DNA of 64,000 bases from Balamuthia mandrillaris (taxonomy: Eukaryota; Discosea; Longamoebia; Balamuthiidae): the NCBI GenBank assembly GCA_031835245.1, contig JAVKOQ010000103.1, positions 110,884 through 174,883 on the forward strand, read 5' to 3'. The translations under genes were made by a program, and so were the position numbers. The notes under the pieces are model-generated. The model was not told the origin of the DNA. It did no database searches and saw only the letters and a program-made list of their open reading frames with translations. Shown here piece after piece: positions 35,501 to 43,809 of the stretch. The stretch's first letter is position 1. Every line of letters starts with the position of its first letter.

Positions 35501-35768
35501 AACACTTTTTGCAGGAGTAACTGCAATTGGTAGTGGAGGCACTAATGTCCATGTTGTACTGCAAAATACCCCTTTTCTACCAAGAAGAGGAGTTTCTCTG
35601 AGTGCTGACTCCTCCTTACAAGAAAGGAGACCCAACATCCCTCCCCTTTGCTTCAACAGGGTATCAATGTCCTCTTTATTGTGTAAACATCAGATTGCTA
35701 TTAAGGCATCAGACATATTTGGTATATCACAAAAGGAGGAAATTGCAGCCTTTGAACTTTATGAGTAA
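26520..35768 (+). CDS. Hybrid NRPS-ketosynthase, A-T-C-C*-A-T-KS, intronless
   Basis: One uninterrupted frame of 3082 residues. Adenylation 1 (about 58-690): VYTSGTTGKPKGV (from about 234), NAYGPSETT, YRTGDLG, RGNRIELGEIE and LNGKVDR. Carrier 1: MGGDSF, Ser717. Condensation 1 (about 770-1270): HHVSLDG at about 941, intact HHxxxDG. Condensation-like 2 (about 1293-1780): YHELLLDQ at the same place, so probably inactive. Adenylation 2 (about 1790-2350): VFTSGTTGRPKG, PGYGPTECT, YRTGDK, RGNRVELGEI and LNQKVD. Carrier 2: VGGESL, Ser2418. Ketosynthase (about 2521-3015): Cys2720 in AACASA, Asn2856 in ETNGTAV where the catalytic His is expected, His2925 in SNIGH. No acyltransferase, reductase, release domain or phosphopantetheinyl transferase follows. 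Low-complexity inserts lie in A1 and before C1 (Ser12 from a CTT repeat). The likely product is a short lipo- or acyl-peptide precursor, substrates unknown. Absence of introns suggests horizontal transfer. The last 70 or so residues resemble no domain. Confidence 0.9.
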   Translation: MNLPKLRCALYNPEEEEEEQSSKAVKQEGMSGRSVRNGSGGSCCGESFCAKTTATTVNQLLWQAVRRFGERPALAWEQQGKSCRMTYSELGEEVLRLAKQLQRQGVTRNSRVAILAERRAELILAEAAVICAGGAFCCLDPEAPPQRNQLILADLQPSVFLCQQHLLNKLSPGAAQWKTVVLPLETFCCKQTSSQRTEVTIHNNNNNVDKELLEEEKEEDIQVNNRPEDLAYLVYTSGTTGKPKGVMVTHQNLVNFVESSMRRTCHHRKQLHRTTSIARRTEEEADKHEGEQEEHHWYYEEGDRTLPTAAVQFDIHVMEVWCALSAGASLFLIAKWEVLDSSFLAQYLGKHNVNKMFMATGLFHRYANTRPDILGQLEALCVGGDSLSASLAMAVANSYPGLRLLNAYGPSETTLWASYFRVRPGRHYERIPIGFPLHNYVIYVLDEEMRPLSSHHQYREKEKEERQTQRQQVGEIVIGGLGVATGYFNLPELTATKFLPDPFAATAGREPQRMYRTGDLGYWLPDGCLAFAGRADDQLKIRGNRIELGEIETQLNQHAGVAAACVCVQQTITLAATATGTTHGNEGEEKRLIACVVPQKSNHAREEQVSKEELLRHMKERLPEYMLPKHIFFAEHLPTNLNGKVDRNQVLSMWEENQEEEDLRTSCTPLQLDDGVEARRDQSSVGCMLRDLWQSCLHDTAGTIGMDANFFQMGGDSFACMALAAKANEKGLPLTPLLINEHPTLRAQLQYLLSLPAQVSTTGTTREDYLLKVRLTPAQQRLADIVLKSHDSVEYLVPAAPSQRALLMMSLRQPSSGLMQLVASTVSSSSSSSSSSSSSGVVFDIHAFHRAWEITCATHPALRASFHWTGDMATVLQAVHNKVKLPSFPVFEVGSEEKLEERVQRYIAVDRKRGMDFKVAPLLRMAIFKRGPRCTFVWTYHHVSLDGTSTSIVFQDFVSLYTTLVRSSPPSTSPSNDPKRLETQTSLIEETALISPSNLQGQQFSAEQETRAEQFWKERMAGAPTEPLIPLDCTSSTPPIAEQLVVHHPLRPELVIRLKQWCNRNAMTLATVTFGAWLLLGFVEDCLSGKRRKALGSLINFAGRPSESLSAAAPKAVSMLVNPLPVHLSVDEEDRLLRWLRQLRTAVVQAQEYELFSLAKALSFANKQTLGLVRHCFNWDGSPLEYRTVECFSTPSSSTAASCAFRVERIEERTGFGLAMNVADHGGSTLTVTVEWNNGMYHQQTIHKQLVRFEWLLEGVVAVDKDDDPSLRRLIDNISAASAHLPIRLPLGLTPSELAVLRYRRGPKRARVASYLEESMWKLQVAKVKGTLKPSALHRCLHELARRHPILRTVFYHCEDNEEELLRRTIPQEDVDVSFQAQDLSYLSKGQQAAKFEEARASAKQLLQLGQGDNHNMFGIIALRLGKLRHCLLLCYHELLLDQKSTVLFWQQLSLLLNGKDGNLQGEPKKDASSSFFSIHQERGISAVLLLPLFNRTRLRGNYEKICNPQTSLRKPPLPAQLPYSVPPSSLSESEAVTRRPTATVVRTLLVPNINAEEGAQQLLAALLILLHRYNTETDCVAATLVPSGLVPRGTDSHTAAVLGCFAAPRILAANIPSANCRAEDVIRQVQRALLNSGAEDDEYDDQLQQHSCDYSSGIQHCRGNNVELLFHPYVEIPREECAPLRLSLLPSRSMTLLSGSTEVAFHISEERRGGSPVGTLELALHYDTRLFSSRAAAFMTDHYANVLSSILADPAVLLGDIPLLSAEENQLLDSFSTCNEDHKMQNAAAAVLVQHLFEKNVASLPDRTAAYVAEGDISVSYDQLNYKAEAIKEMLWDVCGRQKRVVALFFRRSVGLLASQLAVLKAGFVVLTLDPEAPLQRNAGILEDANCQVILHMDGLKNSLPSPTVNGSDDPPLVQLCIDCLGEPVVAESSGKGRHLCKPTAAAALHHEVAMLVFTSGTTGRPKGIQVTHQNMVSMFSNKFQFHVEEGDRVLATTAVQFDMSVLEGLGTLCGGGSVVLVDKESILDSRSMAKVIKQHKITKMVFVSALFNHHARERPEMFAGLKQIILGGDEVLPKPVLRVLETNPSLVITPGYGPTECTMVSTYYSMDPALLSSMQTSVPIGRPIDNAVAYVVDSYFNRVPVGVCGELLIGGRGVTRGYLGNEELTVRKFVPNPFASSAVGGATGGSAMAPVLYRTGDKVKWLSDGNILFVGRNDGQLKIRGNRVELGEIVRALQDHPLVGDVAVVACDGEGPAPTAEKHLVAFVVRKGKIATGSGITAPLEAAMQEDFRTFLRGRLPSYMTPRNFFSIDRIPMTLNQKVDAAKLRDIAHIKLREEMEENDIGSLHPHGLENGGEACKNPCVNGAPKDWITSISGGRPERHIAVRKKLHSLWKGVIGHPVGPEDKFFEVGGESLMVSRLCQQIANAFGLDEDEDLMGVFFERPTIAGMEKHVLQRFEAKTATGETHQLLQPSNAGSMTQTISKMQPESTPTASFPPATHSVDNKEGKEKKEKKQAMGNVESTHIAIVGMGFRGPKASNYQELWENLKNGQDCITRFTTAELKGHVSDEALSHPSYVKARGWVEDALQFDPQFFNIPEEEACAMSPQHWMFLEMAATALNDAGHPNPSLLRTEKKLTGVFVGAADSHSDDSGYSNGEDEKEEEEEGTGTCRKNETKRRTPAEETKQSMLRSNHFIASRVAYHLDLDGPAVSVQAACASALVAVHQACSALNNGECDIAVAGGVEAAHKEKEGYFVATTSLSKDGVCRPFDTQAGGCVPGNGCGAVVLRRLQDALADENHIYAVIRGSATKNDGAAGKMGYYCPGVQGIASTIEHAIRVAGLRPQDISFVETNGTAVPLSDSIEIQALRKVFVEGTATKDGQTKYQMEPLHQHRSQYCGREDSRQHPHGHIALGAIKSNIGHLGAASGIAALIKTVLCLYHDTIVPTVNHSSSHANLRLESSPFFVPTKCEAWPLPTVHSHLGKAAGDETRTLFAGVTAIGSGGTNVHVVLQNTPFLPRRGVSLSADSSLQERRPNIPPLCFNRVSMSSLLCKHQIAIKASDIFGISQKEEIAAFELYE
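28998..29034. repeat. (TTC)n run inside the NRPS coding sequence
   Basis: About 12 TTC units, read in frame as poly-Ser between carrier 1 and condensation 1. The insertion is of the same simple-sequence kind as in host genes nearby. Confidence 0.9.
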
Positions 35769-36922
35769 AGACATAAAAAACCTTATACCTTGTTGTAAAC
35801 ATTTATTTCTCTTTTTTTGCATTGTTAAGAGATGATTATTGAGAATAAGAATAGAGTTGAGGAAATAAAAAAAATTAAGGTTAATTAGGGATATTATTTT
35901 TTAAGGGGAAAAACAAATATGTTGCAAAAAAAAAAGACAATAAGAAGAAACAAGTCAAATATTTTAGCCAAATTTGCCCTAATAATTGCCCAAACCCAAC
36001 ATCGAAAAGTATTTAGTGTACATTTACAAAAGGAACATATAACTTCTTCAATAGAATAAACCTTTATAAAATAAAAGGTCCAAAGTTGTTGAAAAAGGCG
36101 AAAAACATGAACAGATGAGGCCAAAACGTATTATTCAAACGGAACAAGGGAACAAAGAATGTTAAGAGGGAAAGGTGTGATGTGAATGAAAACAAAATTA
36201 ACTAACTAAAAGAAAGAGAGAAGGAAGCAATGGAATAAAAGGAAGAAGCCTAGTAACGACAGGAAGAAAGGGAAGGAAAAGGGGCAATGGAGCTAGTATG
36301 TTGAGAGTATTTCTCAACAAAGTTAATACTTTACTTGCAATGGTCTTTTAAAGGTATGTATTATCAACTACGTCCATGATAAAAGAGGAGTTTCCAAGGA
36401 CACACCAAAGTAGGCACACCAACTATGAGCTGTAACAATAAATAAGTGTCTCAGCATGTTGGACTTCCTGTCAACACTTTCCTTGGATACCCCAAGTTTT
36501 CTTGCTTTTTTTTATTTTTCCTTTTTCCTTACAACATATTCAAAGCACACTTTCGTCCAACAGAAACACTAGACCAAAGTGTGTTAGACATGCAAGATGA
36601 ATATAACACAGAATAGAGGAAATAAGAAAAAAAATATGAAGGAAAGAAAGATATAGAAAATAATACAAAGCTGGAGCCAATAAACTCTCCATTTTGCTCA
36701 GCCCATCTGTGTAAGCAATGTCTTCTAGTGTATTAGTATATTTAATAGCTATGTTGTCACTGATGAATACAATGCATTAATGGAGTTGCCTTTTTCAGCA
36801 TTTGCTTTTTGTAGATAAAATGACAAGGTCTTATGGATCACTGTTTATAAGCTACTATGTGTAAGTTTTCTAACATTTTTAAGGCATAGCCATTGCCAGG
36901 CAGCCAAAATAATTAACAAACA
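35769..36922. other. AT-rich, CpG-poor DNA after the NRPS gene
   Basis: No convincing gene. A stretch at about 36503-36555 (TTATTTTTCC...TTCAAAGCACAC) recurs at about 52076-52128, so it is a dispersed repeat. Composition matches the rest of the repeat island. Confidence 0.45.
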
Positions 36923-36935
36923 TATATATATTCTT

Positions 36936-37069
36936 GAATAACAATTGGGAAGGCATTGAGGATGAGGGAGTAAGAGAAGTAAGAGTACACTATGTATGTA
37001 CAATGCTTACTTTTTATGTATAGATTGGTGTTGCTCTCAGAGCAAATAAACTTCTTATTACTACTACAC
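36936..37069 (+). mobile_element. LINE copy E: 5'-truncated 3' end fragment
   Basis: 134 bp identical in type to the last part of the full-length LINE at 38911-43809: AACAATTGGGAAGGCATTGA ... CTCAGAGCAAATAAAC, then TTATTACTACTAC. It is flanked by a perfect 13-bp target-site duplication TATATATATTCTT at 36923-36935 and 37070-37082, which proves retrotransposition of a truncated copy. Confidence 0.9.
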
Positions 37070-37082
37070 TATATATATTCTT

Positions 37083-38900
37083 TCCATCAAAATTAATAAA
37101 CAAACATCAATTTGCAGAAAAAGCTGAGTTAAACAAAAAGTGTGTGAAGTGAACAGATTAGGTCTTCAACAATCATCCACTTTAGTAACCATAATGATAT
37201 CTTGAGAAGTTGCTAGTGAGGGATTGTTGAAAACACATTGTGAAACCAAAGATGTAAAATAGCAGAGAATCATCAGAATAAAGTTGTTGTATTAGGTGAA
37301 TCAGAAATGGAACTGCAAATAGACTCATCTTGAATGGAAGTTGCAGCTCTAAAGGAGATATATATTCAAGGAATCAAAGTTCTAATATTATCATGAGTAA
37401 AGTGCTTTATCTCAAATACTATTGGTCCTGGTATTATAGAGGTTACTTTTTCCTTAATGTCTGCAATGGTATTGGTTCATGCCAACAGTGCTTGATCACA
37501 AAGGAATGCTGCTTTTTTCTTTTTTGTTACCTCCCTAATCTGTTTTATCATGAAGAACCCCACGTAAAAGTGATTTCTACTTGTGATTACTTTTTCTAAC
37601 AGTTGCAGAATCCTTCATTCCACACCCTTTCTGAGCAAGCTGACTACCTCAAAGCATCTTAATACAGGCTTGTTCATCAAGAAAGTGGATTTCTGATGTG
37701 TGTTGAATCCAACCTTAGGAATAAAAGAGTCAATGATGAGTGCATTCAAGAGAATAGAGGAAGGACAACGAGAGTGAATCTCTGATGTTGCTTCAAAGTA
37801 CACCAAGAGAAAGGGAAAAGAGGAAAAAGGAAGGATGGAGGGATATAAAAGAAAGAAGAGCCAAGGGTCTGGGATGGATCCAACATGAGGAGTCTTAAGA
37901 TAAGTGTTGGTGATTTTGCCAATGTATGTAACTTGAATTCTGGTTTAGGCAAGTGTGAAAAAATGGCCTGCTTCTTCATGACCAGCAGCAGTATCAAAAG
38001 CGCCAAAGTAGGAATCTGCTCGTTTCACAAAGCTTCTTCCTGTAGGAAGGTAGGTGGCCATTCATAATAATGTTGCTATTGTTGTCTCTGATTTCACCTC
38101 CTCTTCTTCTCTTTGTTGTTTCATGGAACATGCTGCATAATGAAACTTTGAACTATCCACCAAGCTCCAAAGCTTGACTCCAACTGGTCATGGCTTTTGT
38201 TTAATAACCAACCACTTTATGTCGACATCTAGCTTTGGTTGCAACTAATGATTCATCTACAACAACATTTTTGAAGGGCTCTCAATAATGCTGAAAGCAG
38301 TCGTTAAGGTGGTTGATGAAGTCATCAATGTCGACTCATAATGACGACTTGAGCTGGTACTGATCATAGCCAATCGTCCTTCAGATAAATTTGTTTCCCC
38401 AAAAAGCATGTCCTTTTTTCCAATAGTTGGATTCCTGTCGGGCAGGTGCAAAGCTCATAACGAGGACAACAGAAAGAAAGCAAAGGAAGGAGTGGCAGGT
38501 GAAGGCAGGAAGCTTGTGGTGGCTTCAAGCACTTGCCTGGGGTCGTTGTTTGGCCTGTGCTCGCAACACTGCTTTTTCTTGAGAGGGGAAGATTGTGCTG
38601 CTCAAGAAAATCTGAGAAGAACAGCATAAAGATACCCTTGCGTGTTTTTGTAGCATCAGGTAGAATGTTTTTGGGTCCTGAAATGGTTGTTTGACAGGGA
38701 AAAGAGGGCAACGCTTTCTCTTCTATTGACCAGCCATGTTTTTCTCTCCATTTGCTGTCTTCTTTAGCAATGCGTTGCCTTTTGAGGGCTGCTTTTTGTT
38801 GGTGATCTTCTGTCCCTTTTTCTTTTTCATTCTCTTTCTGCTTCTCTTTTTCGAGTTGTTGGGTGTGTTTTTTTTTGTGTTTTCATGACACAAGGAGATT
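37083..38900. other. Repeat-island DNA with possible decayed transposase
   Basis: AT-rich. On the minus strand between about 38350 and 37610 there are broken open frames. One reads FINHLNDCFQHY, then a stop, then EPFKNVVVDESLVATKARC, vaguely like the DES...K.R core of piggyBac-type DDE transposases. No frame is intact, no terminal repeats were found, and the assignment is weak. Confidence 0.25.
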
Positions 38901-38910
38901 TATTGCAGGT
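38901..38910. repeat. Target-site duplication, LINE copy A (3' side)
   Basis: TATTGCAGGT, repeated exactly at 43810-43819. It directly abuts the trinucleotide-tailed 3' end of the element. Confidence 0.9.
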
Positions 38911-39144
38911 AGTAGTAGTAGTAGTAATAAGAAGTTTATTTGCTCTGAGAGCAACACCAATCTATATATAAAAAGTAAGCATTGTACATAGTGTACTCTT
39001 ACTTCTCTTACTCCCTCATCCTCCAATGCCTTCCCAATTGTTACTCAATTCACAAGTGAAAGGTGTTGAATGAGATTTCAGACCAACTTTGTATCATCTA
39101 GCTATCCTTTTCTTTCCCTTTCCTTTCTTCTCTTTTCCTTGCTA

Positions 39145-42100
39145 TTACATTACTTCCAAAGATTGATAAAGTGCAGAAGAACTTCCATGCTTCCAACTTG
39201 CTCTTGCTGCCCATAATCTCCAGACTCGTTTACAACTTTGCTTACATTGTTCCATCTCTTGAGCTCTGTTACATTTCTTTCCACTTGACAGGAGGTTTGT
39301 TGTACAGTCTTCAATAATCAGCTTTCTGACTTGTTCTTCATTTCCATTGTCCACACTCCAGATTCTAAAGCGATCTTCCCAAAGGTTAGGACACCTTAAC
39401 AGGAAGTGTTCCGCTGTTTCTTCCTCAGCATCACATGCAGGGCACTTGCTATCCTCCTCAGACTGCTGAATGGCTCCCCACTTTTTTCCAATGGGCAGTC
39501 CACCACAACAAATAGCATTCATCAAACATTCTTTCCTTGGGTTGGTAATCACTAAGCTCCGTTGTTGTCCAACCAAACATCTTCCATTTGTCAAGAAGTT
39601 ATGCCATAGCCATGCTCTTGTTCCTCTTTCTCCTTCAGCTGCATACTCCACCTTGGCTACTCGAGTTAAGGTCCTCATCCTCTTGGCTTTCTTTTCAACA
39701 ACAGTCGTCCTGTCACCTCCCTCACCTTCATTCTTCTCCCCTTCCTCTTCACTTGCTTGGCTTACCTCTTCAAGTAGCTCAAAGTGGCCATCTTGTCTCT
39801 CAGCATGATGAATTACTGCTTGTCTTTCCAACTCACAGTAGGCCTTGATGGTCAACCAGCCCAATTCTGCTCTACAAACCCCTGCCACAGTCCTTCAATG
39901 AACTTGCAATACGCTTCTTGCTGTCTCATTCCACACAGCTTCGATCTTCTTCCACCATGATTTGGAAAGCTCTGTCATACATAGTCCATATGACAAGGTA
40001 GACTTGACAATAGCCTCTGCAGCAATCTGGGCAGTGCGTGTACCAAGGCCTTGGGCAATGGCTCCCCGCTGCCTAAGGCTGTAGAGGGCTTGCTTGGCCT
40101 TGGTGATCCTCTCCTTGGCATGAGTTGTCCATTCCCCACTTTCTTCAAACCACAGTCCCAGGTACTTGGCCTCCTTCACACGTTTCACAGCCTCCCCCTT
40201 CAGTCTCTACTCTTGAAAATGAGCCTTCTTTCCTTGTACTAGCACTACTGATTTCTTTGCATTGAACTGAAGTCCCAGAGCATTCACTGCCTCCACTGCT
40301 ACATTCAATCTTCTCTGAAGCTCAAATGGATCGCTGGCCACCACTGCCAAGTCATCAGCAAACAGCAAGCAAACATTCCTTGCTTTATCTCCTCTTTCTT
40401 TCTCCTCTGCTGCTTGTAGCTTTCTTGCCACCACATCAATGTATACATTGAACAAGAATGGAGACAAAACTCCTCCTTGCTTAACTCCTCTTTCCACCAG
40501 AAATTCCTCCGAGAGCTGCCCATTCATGCGAATAACACTCGTCATACCACGGTACCACTCTGTAATGATACCCACTGCTGCCTCTTCAGCTCCTCTTTTG
40601 CGTAAGGTCCTTGCCAGTATGTCATGGTCGAGCATGTCATATGCCTTGCTGATATCCAACAGAGCAATATAGGTGCGTTCTTTGCTTCTCTTCATCAGGC
40701 ATTTCTTCAACCGCCACACCTGATCCATGACCCCCCTTCCTTTTCTAAATCCACCCTGGCAATTACTTATCCACCCTTGCTCTCTTGCTTGTATGTTCAA
40801 TTGTACCAAGATAGCTCCTTCAAACACCTTGGCTGCATTGCATAGGAGAGTAATACCTCTATAGTTTGCTGGATTCTGGGAATCTCCTGCCTTATGCAAG
40901 GGAATAACCACCCCCTGTTTCCACTCCTTGGGGAATATGCCTTGGTTCTCAATGGCCTTGATCAGCGTCCAAGTTGCATCTTGCACATGTTTACCTCCAT
41001 ACTTCATCATTTCCCCATCAATATTGTCCACCCCAGCTGCTTTGCCCACCCTCAATCTTTTCCTCCATGCAAGATTAAAACTCTCCTTCTTAAGCCAGTT
41101 ACTACCAGACCAAGGTAGTCCTTCTGGACCTGCTTCCTCTCGATGCAAGCTCCTAATGGAAGAATCCTTCCTTCCCAGCTTTGCCCAATGTTCCTTGAAG
41201 GCTGCCGTGCTACCATGGTGCTCCCTAACTGCTTTGGGCTCTGCTCTACGCTTTGCCACTATCCTCCACATGTTGCCGATCCATTTCTGCATTTCCTTGA
41301 TGTTCTCTTGTCTTTTCCACTTCATCCAGTCCCATTTGTTGGCTCTCCACAGCTTCACAAACCTTTTCCTGAGTTCCACAAATTCCTCTCTGGCCTTTCC
41401 ATCATTCTTTCCTTCTCTTAGCCACTGAGCATGGGCTGTCGCTACCTGCTTGTTCAAGGATGTTAACTCTGCTGTCCACCATGGCTTCCTTGCCCTGCTC
41501 GTTGTTGCTCCTATCAGTCTCCTTTCTCTACCAAACCATCTCATTGCACAATCCCACAATCCTTTTTTCCACTTGCTCCAAAGATCTTCAACAGTAGCTG
41601 CTCCCTCCCGTGTTTTCTTGACCATGGCCTTCCATTCCTCTCCTTTGAAGAAACGCTTGCACCCGCGTTTGTACTCCCTCCACCTCCTCTTGCGATCTTC
41701 CTCTGAGTAGGACTTCCACTTCCATCGTTCCATCCAAACCCCGCCGCAATTATCTGCTGAGTCCTTCAACTCGACTACCAGTGGTCGATGATCAGTCCAA
41801 GCTTGCCATCTGTCACCAACTACCTTGCCCGTCCATCCCCATGCTACCACATAGTCCACAATGCTCTTTCGTTTTCCAGCTCTCCATGTAAATACTGGCG
41901 CTTCCTCTTCGAGCTGAGGCAACGAGAGGGCCAGCCTTTTGAAAGCCTCCACCAACACCTTTCCTCTCGCGTTGTAAGTAGATTCACCTCTACCATTCCA
42001 TCCCTTTCCAACCCTGGCGTTCCAATCACCTCCAATAATCAGGGGTCTTCCTTCCTTGACCACGTCCAGGATTCTTTTCTCAATCGCAGCCAAGGTGACC

Positions 42101-42450
42101 TTAAAGTTGTCCACGGTACCTCCTGGGGGGAGATACACTATACCGATTATAAAGATGCAACTCTGTCCCGCCAGTTCCACCCAAGTGGAGTTGGGTGTTC
42201 GCCACTCTTTCCTTTCTCTGATGTTCCCCTTGAAGCCCTCTCGAACAAAGAAACCTGCGCCACCCCTTCCATAGCCACTCCTCCCTGGAGCAGCCCCTCC
42301 ACCCATCCACCGATACCCCTCCAATCGAGGAGCAACCATCCTCCTATGTTCGCACACTCCAATAATGTCAAATTGCTTACTGTCAGCCCAGCAGCTGACC
42401 AATTCCTCTTGTCCCCAGCCCCTAGTGTTGACAAACGCTACTGAAGTCAT
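39145..42450 (-). pseudogene. LINE ORF2: AP-endonuclease/reverse transcriptase, two nonsense codons
   Basis: One frame of about 1101 codons interrupted only by TAG at 40207-40209 and TGA at 39895-39897, with no frameshift. The endonuclease half has IIGGDWNARVG and the catalytic WTDHRPLVVE. The reverse transcriptase half has NYRGITLL, GGFRKGRGVMDQV, ALLDISKAYDMLDHD, VKQGGVLSPFLFNVYI and the catalytic LLFADDLAVVA. The C-terminus has CPACDAEEETAEHFLLRCP, the Cys-Cys-His-Cys motif usual after LINE reverse transcriptases. Copy B reads Trp (TGG) at the position of the TAG, so this stop is a mutation in copy A. Confidence 0.9.
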
Positions 42451-43802
42451 TGGGTCTCCTCTCCTTCCTCCTCCACAATGTCAGACCAGTTGGCAGCACC
42501 GTGATACTCCTCCTCAGCCAGCGCGATGCCTGAGAGTTCCAATGAGCTGTCCAAGGCCACTGTTCCAACATTCTCCTCCTTTTCCTTCCTCTTCTCCATC
42601 TTTCTTTGCTCTTTAGGCTTCCACAGCGGTTTACCTTCATTCTTGGCTTCTTCAATTCGGGCTTTGCCCACCCACCAGCGGGTAAAGGCATACAGCCTGG
42701 CTCTTTCCGCAATAATGTCTTTGGCAGCCTGGGCCGTCTCCAAAGTAACTCCCCAATGCTGCGTGCCATTCTTCTCTCCTACTTTCCACACTCCAACGTG
42801 CTTGAGCCCCAGCTCGAAGATCCTCTCGCATACTTTTTCCTTCTTAAGGTCCTTACCGCTCACCACAATCGATCTGCCCTCCACAGCCCCTACCTTGGAG
42901 TAGGGACTGGCAAAGCCATACTTTGGTTTTACTGTAGACCAATAGTTCAGGTCGGTTACTGTATCTTTGGTCCACGTCCTCCTGTATATGTTGAAGTTAT
43001 CCTGCCAACATATCCCTTGTTCCTTTGCCATTTCTTCCTTCCAGTATTCCAAGCTTGGTGCGCTAACTGTAGTTGCCGTTGGAGGGAAATTCCTTTCCGC
43101 AGTAATCATATCACACCGCGGAGCTGATCCGACCACCTCCGCGTAAGACCGTTGGGAACCCAGAGTAAGGCCGCCTTTGGTACTATTTGCACTTCCTTTT
43201 TCCACCATAAGATTATTGATCTCCTTGTCGAGGGATTCAATCAGGTCCCTGAATCGTACAATCACTGCGAGTGAGAGTACGCCTGCCTCGGAGAGCTTAC
43301 CACACTCGCGAGAAACACGGCTAATACAATCAAACAGCAGCGCCACTTGACTGTTGGTTCGCTCCTTAACGCCGTCTGCACTGACTGAGTCCGAATCAAT
43401 CTTCCCCTTGGGCACAACACTGGTCCCTTCCTCTCGGCGGGGCGAATCCGCTACCGAGTTACACTGATCCTCTGCCCCTCTGTCGTCCTCCTCCTTTTGG
43501 TTCACCCTGGGAGAAGGAATCTTGACTGTGGTAGTGTTCAGGTGCCCATACTTTTCCCCCGCCAACTTGAACGCTTCCTCCAGAAACTGATTTAGCTTGT
43601 CCCCTTTGACAAAACACTCGGGGATCTTTGCCTCTTTTTGCACAGCTTGCAAAGCGGGCTTCCACGAACGATTACCGTTTAGGGTCCCCAGTCTAAGACG
43701 TTCCTTCATGGCCAGATCCACCCATCGACGTAGGACCTGTTCCCTCTCCTGACTGTCAATCAATTCAGTGCTCTTGCATGGCAGAGTCCTATTTTTCCGC
43801 AT
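42447..43802 (-). CDS. LINE ORF1 protein
   Basis: Open, 451 residues, starting 7 nt from the 5' end of the element and ending in TGA that overlaps the ORF2 ATG (ATGA). No CCHC zinc knuckle is present. The N-terminal third is basic (VLRRWVDLAMKERLRLGTLNG) and the middle is Ser/Lys-rich. The C-terminal part (YGFASPYSKVGAVEGRSIV ... HVGVWKVGEKNGTQHWGV) has an alpha/beta pattern that could be an RNA-binding fold. ORF1 proteins package LINE RNA; the family of this one is not recognised. Confidence 0.8.
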   Translation of the reverse strand: MRKNRTLPCKSTELIDSQEREQVLRRWVDLAMKERLRLGTLNGNRSWKPALQAVQKEAKIPECFVKGDKLNQFLEEAFKLAGEKYGHLNTTTVKIPSPRVNQKEEDDRGAEDQCNSVADSPRREEGTSVVPKGKIDSDSVSADGVKERTNSQVALLFDCISRVSRECGKLSEAGVLSLAVIVRFRDLIESLDKEINNLMVEKGSANSTKGGLTLGSQRSYAEVVGSAPRCDMITAERNFPPTATTVSAPSLEYWKEEMAKEQGICWQDNFNIYRRTWTKDTVTDLNYWSTVKPKYGFASPYSKVGAVEGRSIVVSGKDLKKEKVCERIFELGLKHVGVWKVGEKNGTQHWGVTLETAQAAKDIIAERARLYAFTRWWVGKARIEEAKNEGKPLWKPKEQRKMEKRKEKEENVGTVALDSSLELSGIALAEEEYHGAANWSDIVEEEGEETQ

Positions 43803-43809
43803 TTTTTTC

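Larger units (their letters stand above)
38911..43809 (-). mobile_element. Full-length non-LTR retrotransposon (LINE copy A)
   Basis: 4899 bp on the minus strand, bounded by a perfect 10-bp target-site duplication. From 5' to 3': a 7-nt leader GAAAAAA; ORF1 (43802-42447); ORF2 starting in an ATGA overlap with the ORF1 stop (42450); a 3' region of about 230 bp; and an end made of (TAC)n after AATAAA-like sequence. ORF2 has an AP-endonuclease, a reverse transcriptase with FADD, and a C-terminal Cys/His motif. This layout is that of APE-type LINEs without RNase H. Two in-frame stops in ORF2 make this copy non-autonomous as it stands. Confidence 0.93.

Noticed and set aside
39895-40209. Alternative genetic code with TAG/TGA reassigned
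   Set aside because: Internal stops occur only in transposon ORFs. Host genes end normally at TAA and TGA and have no internal stops after splicing.
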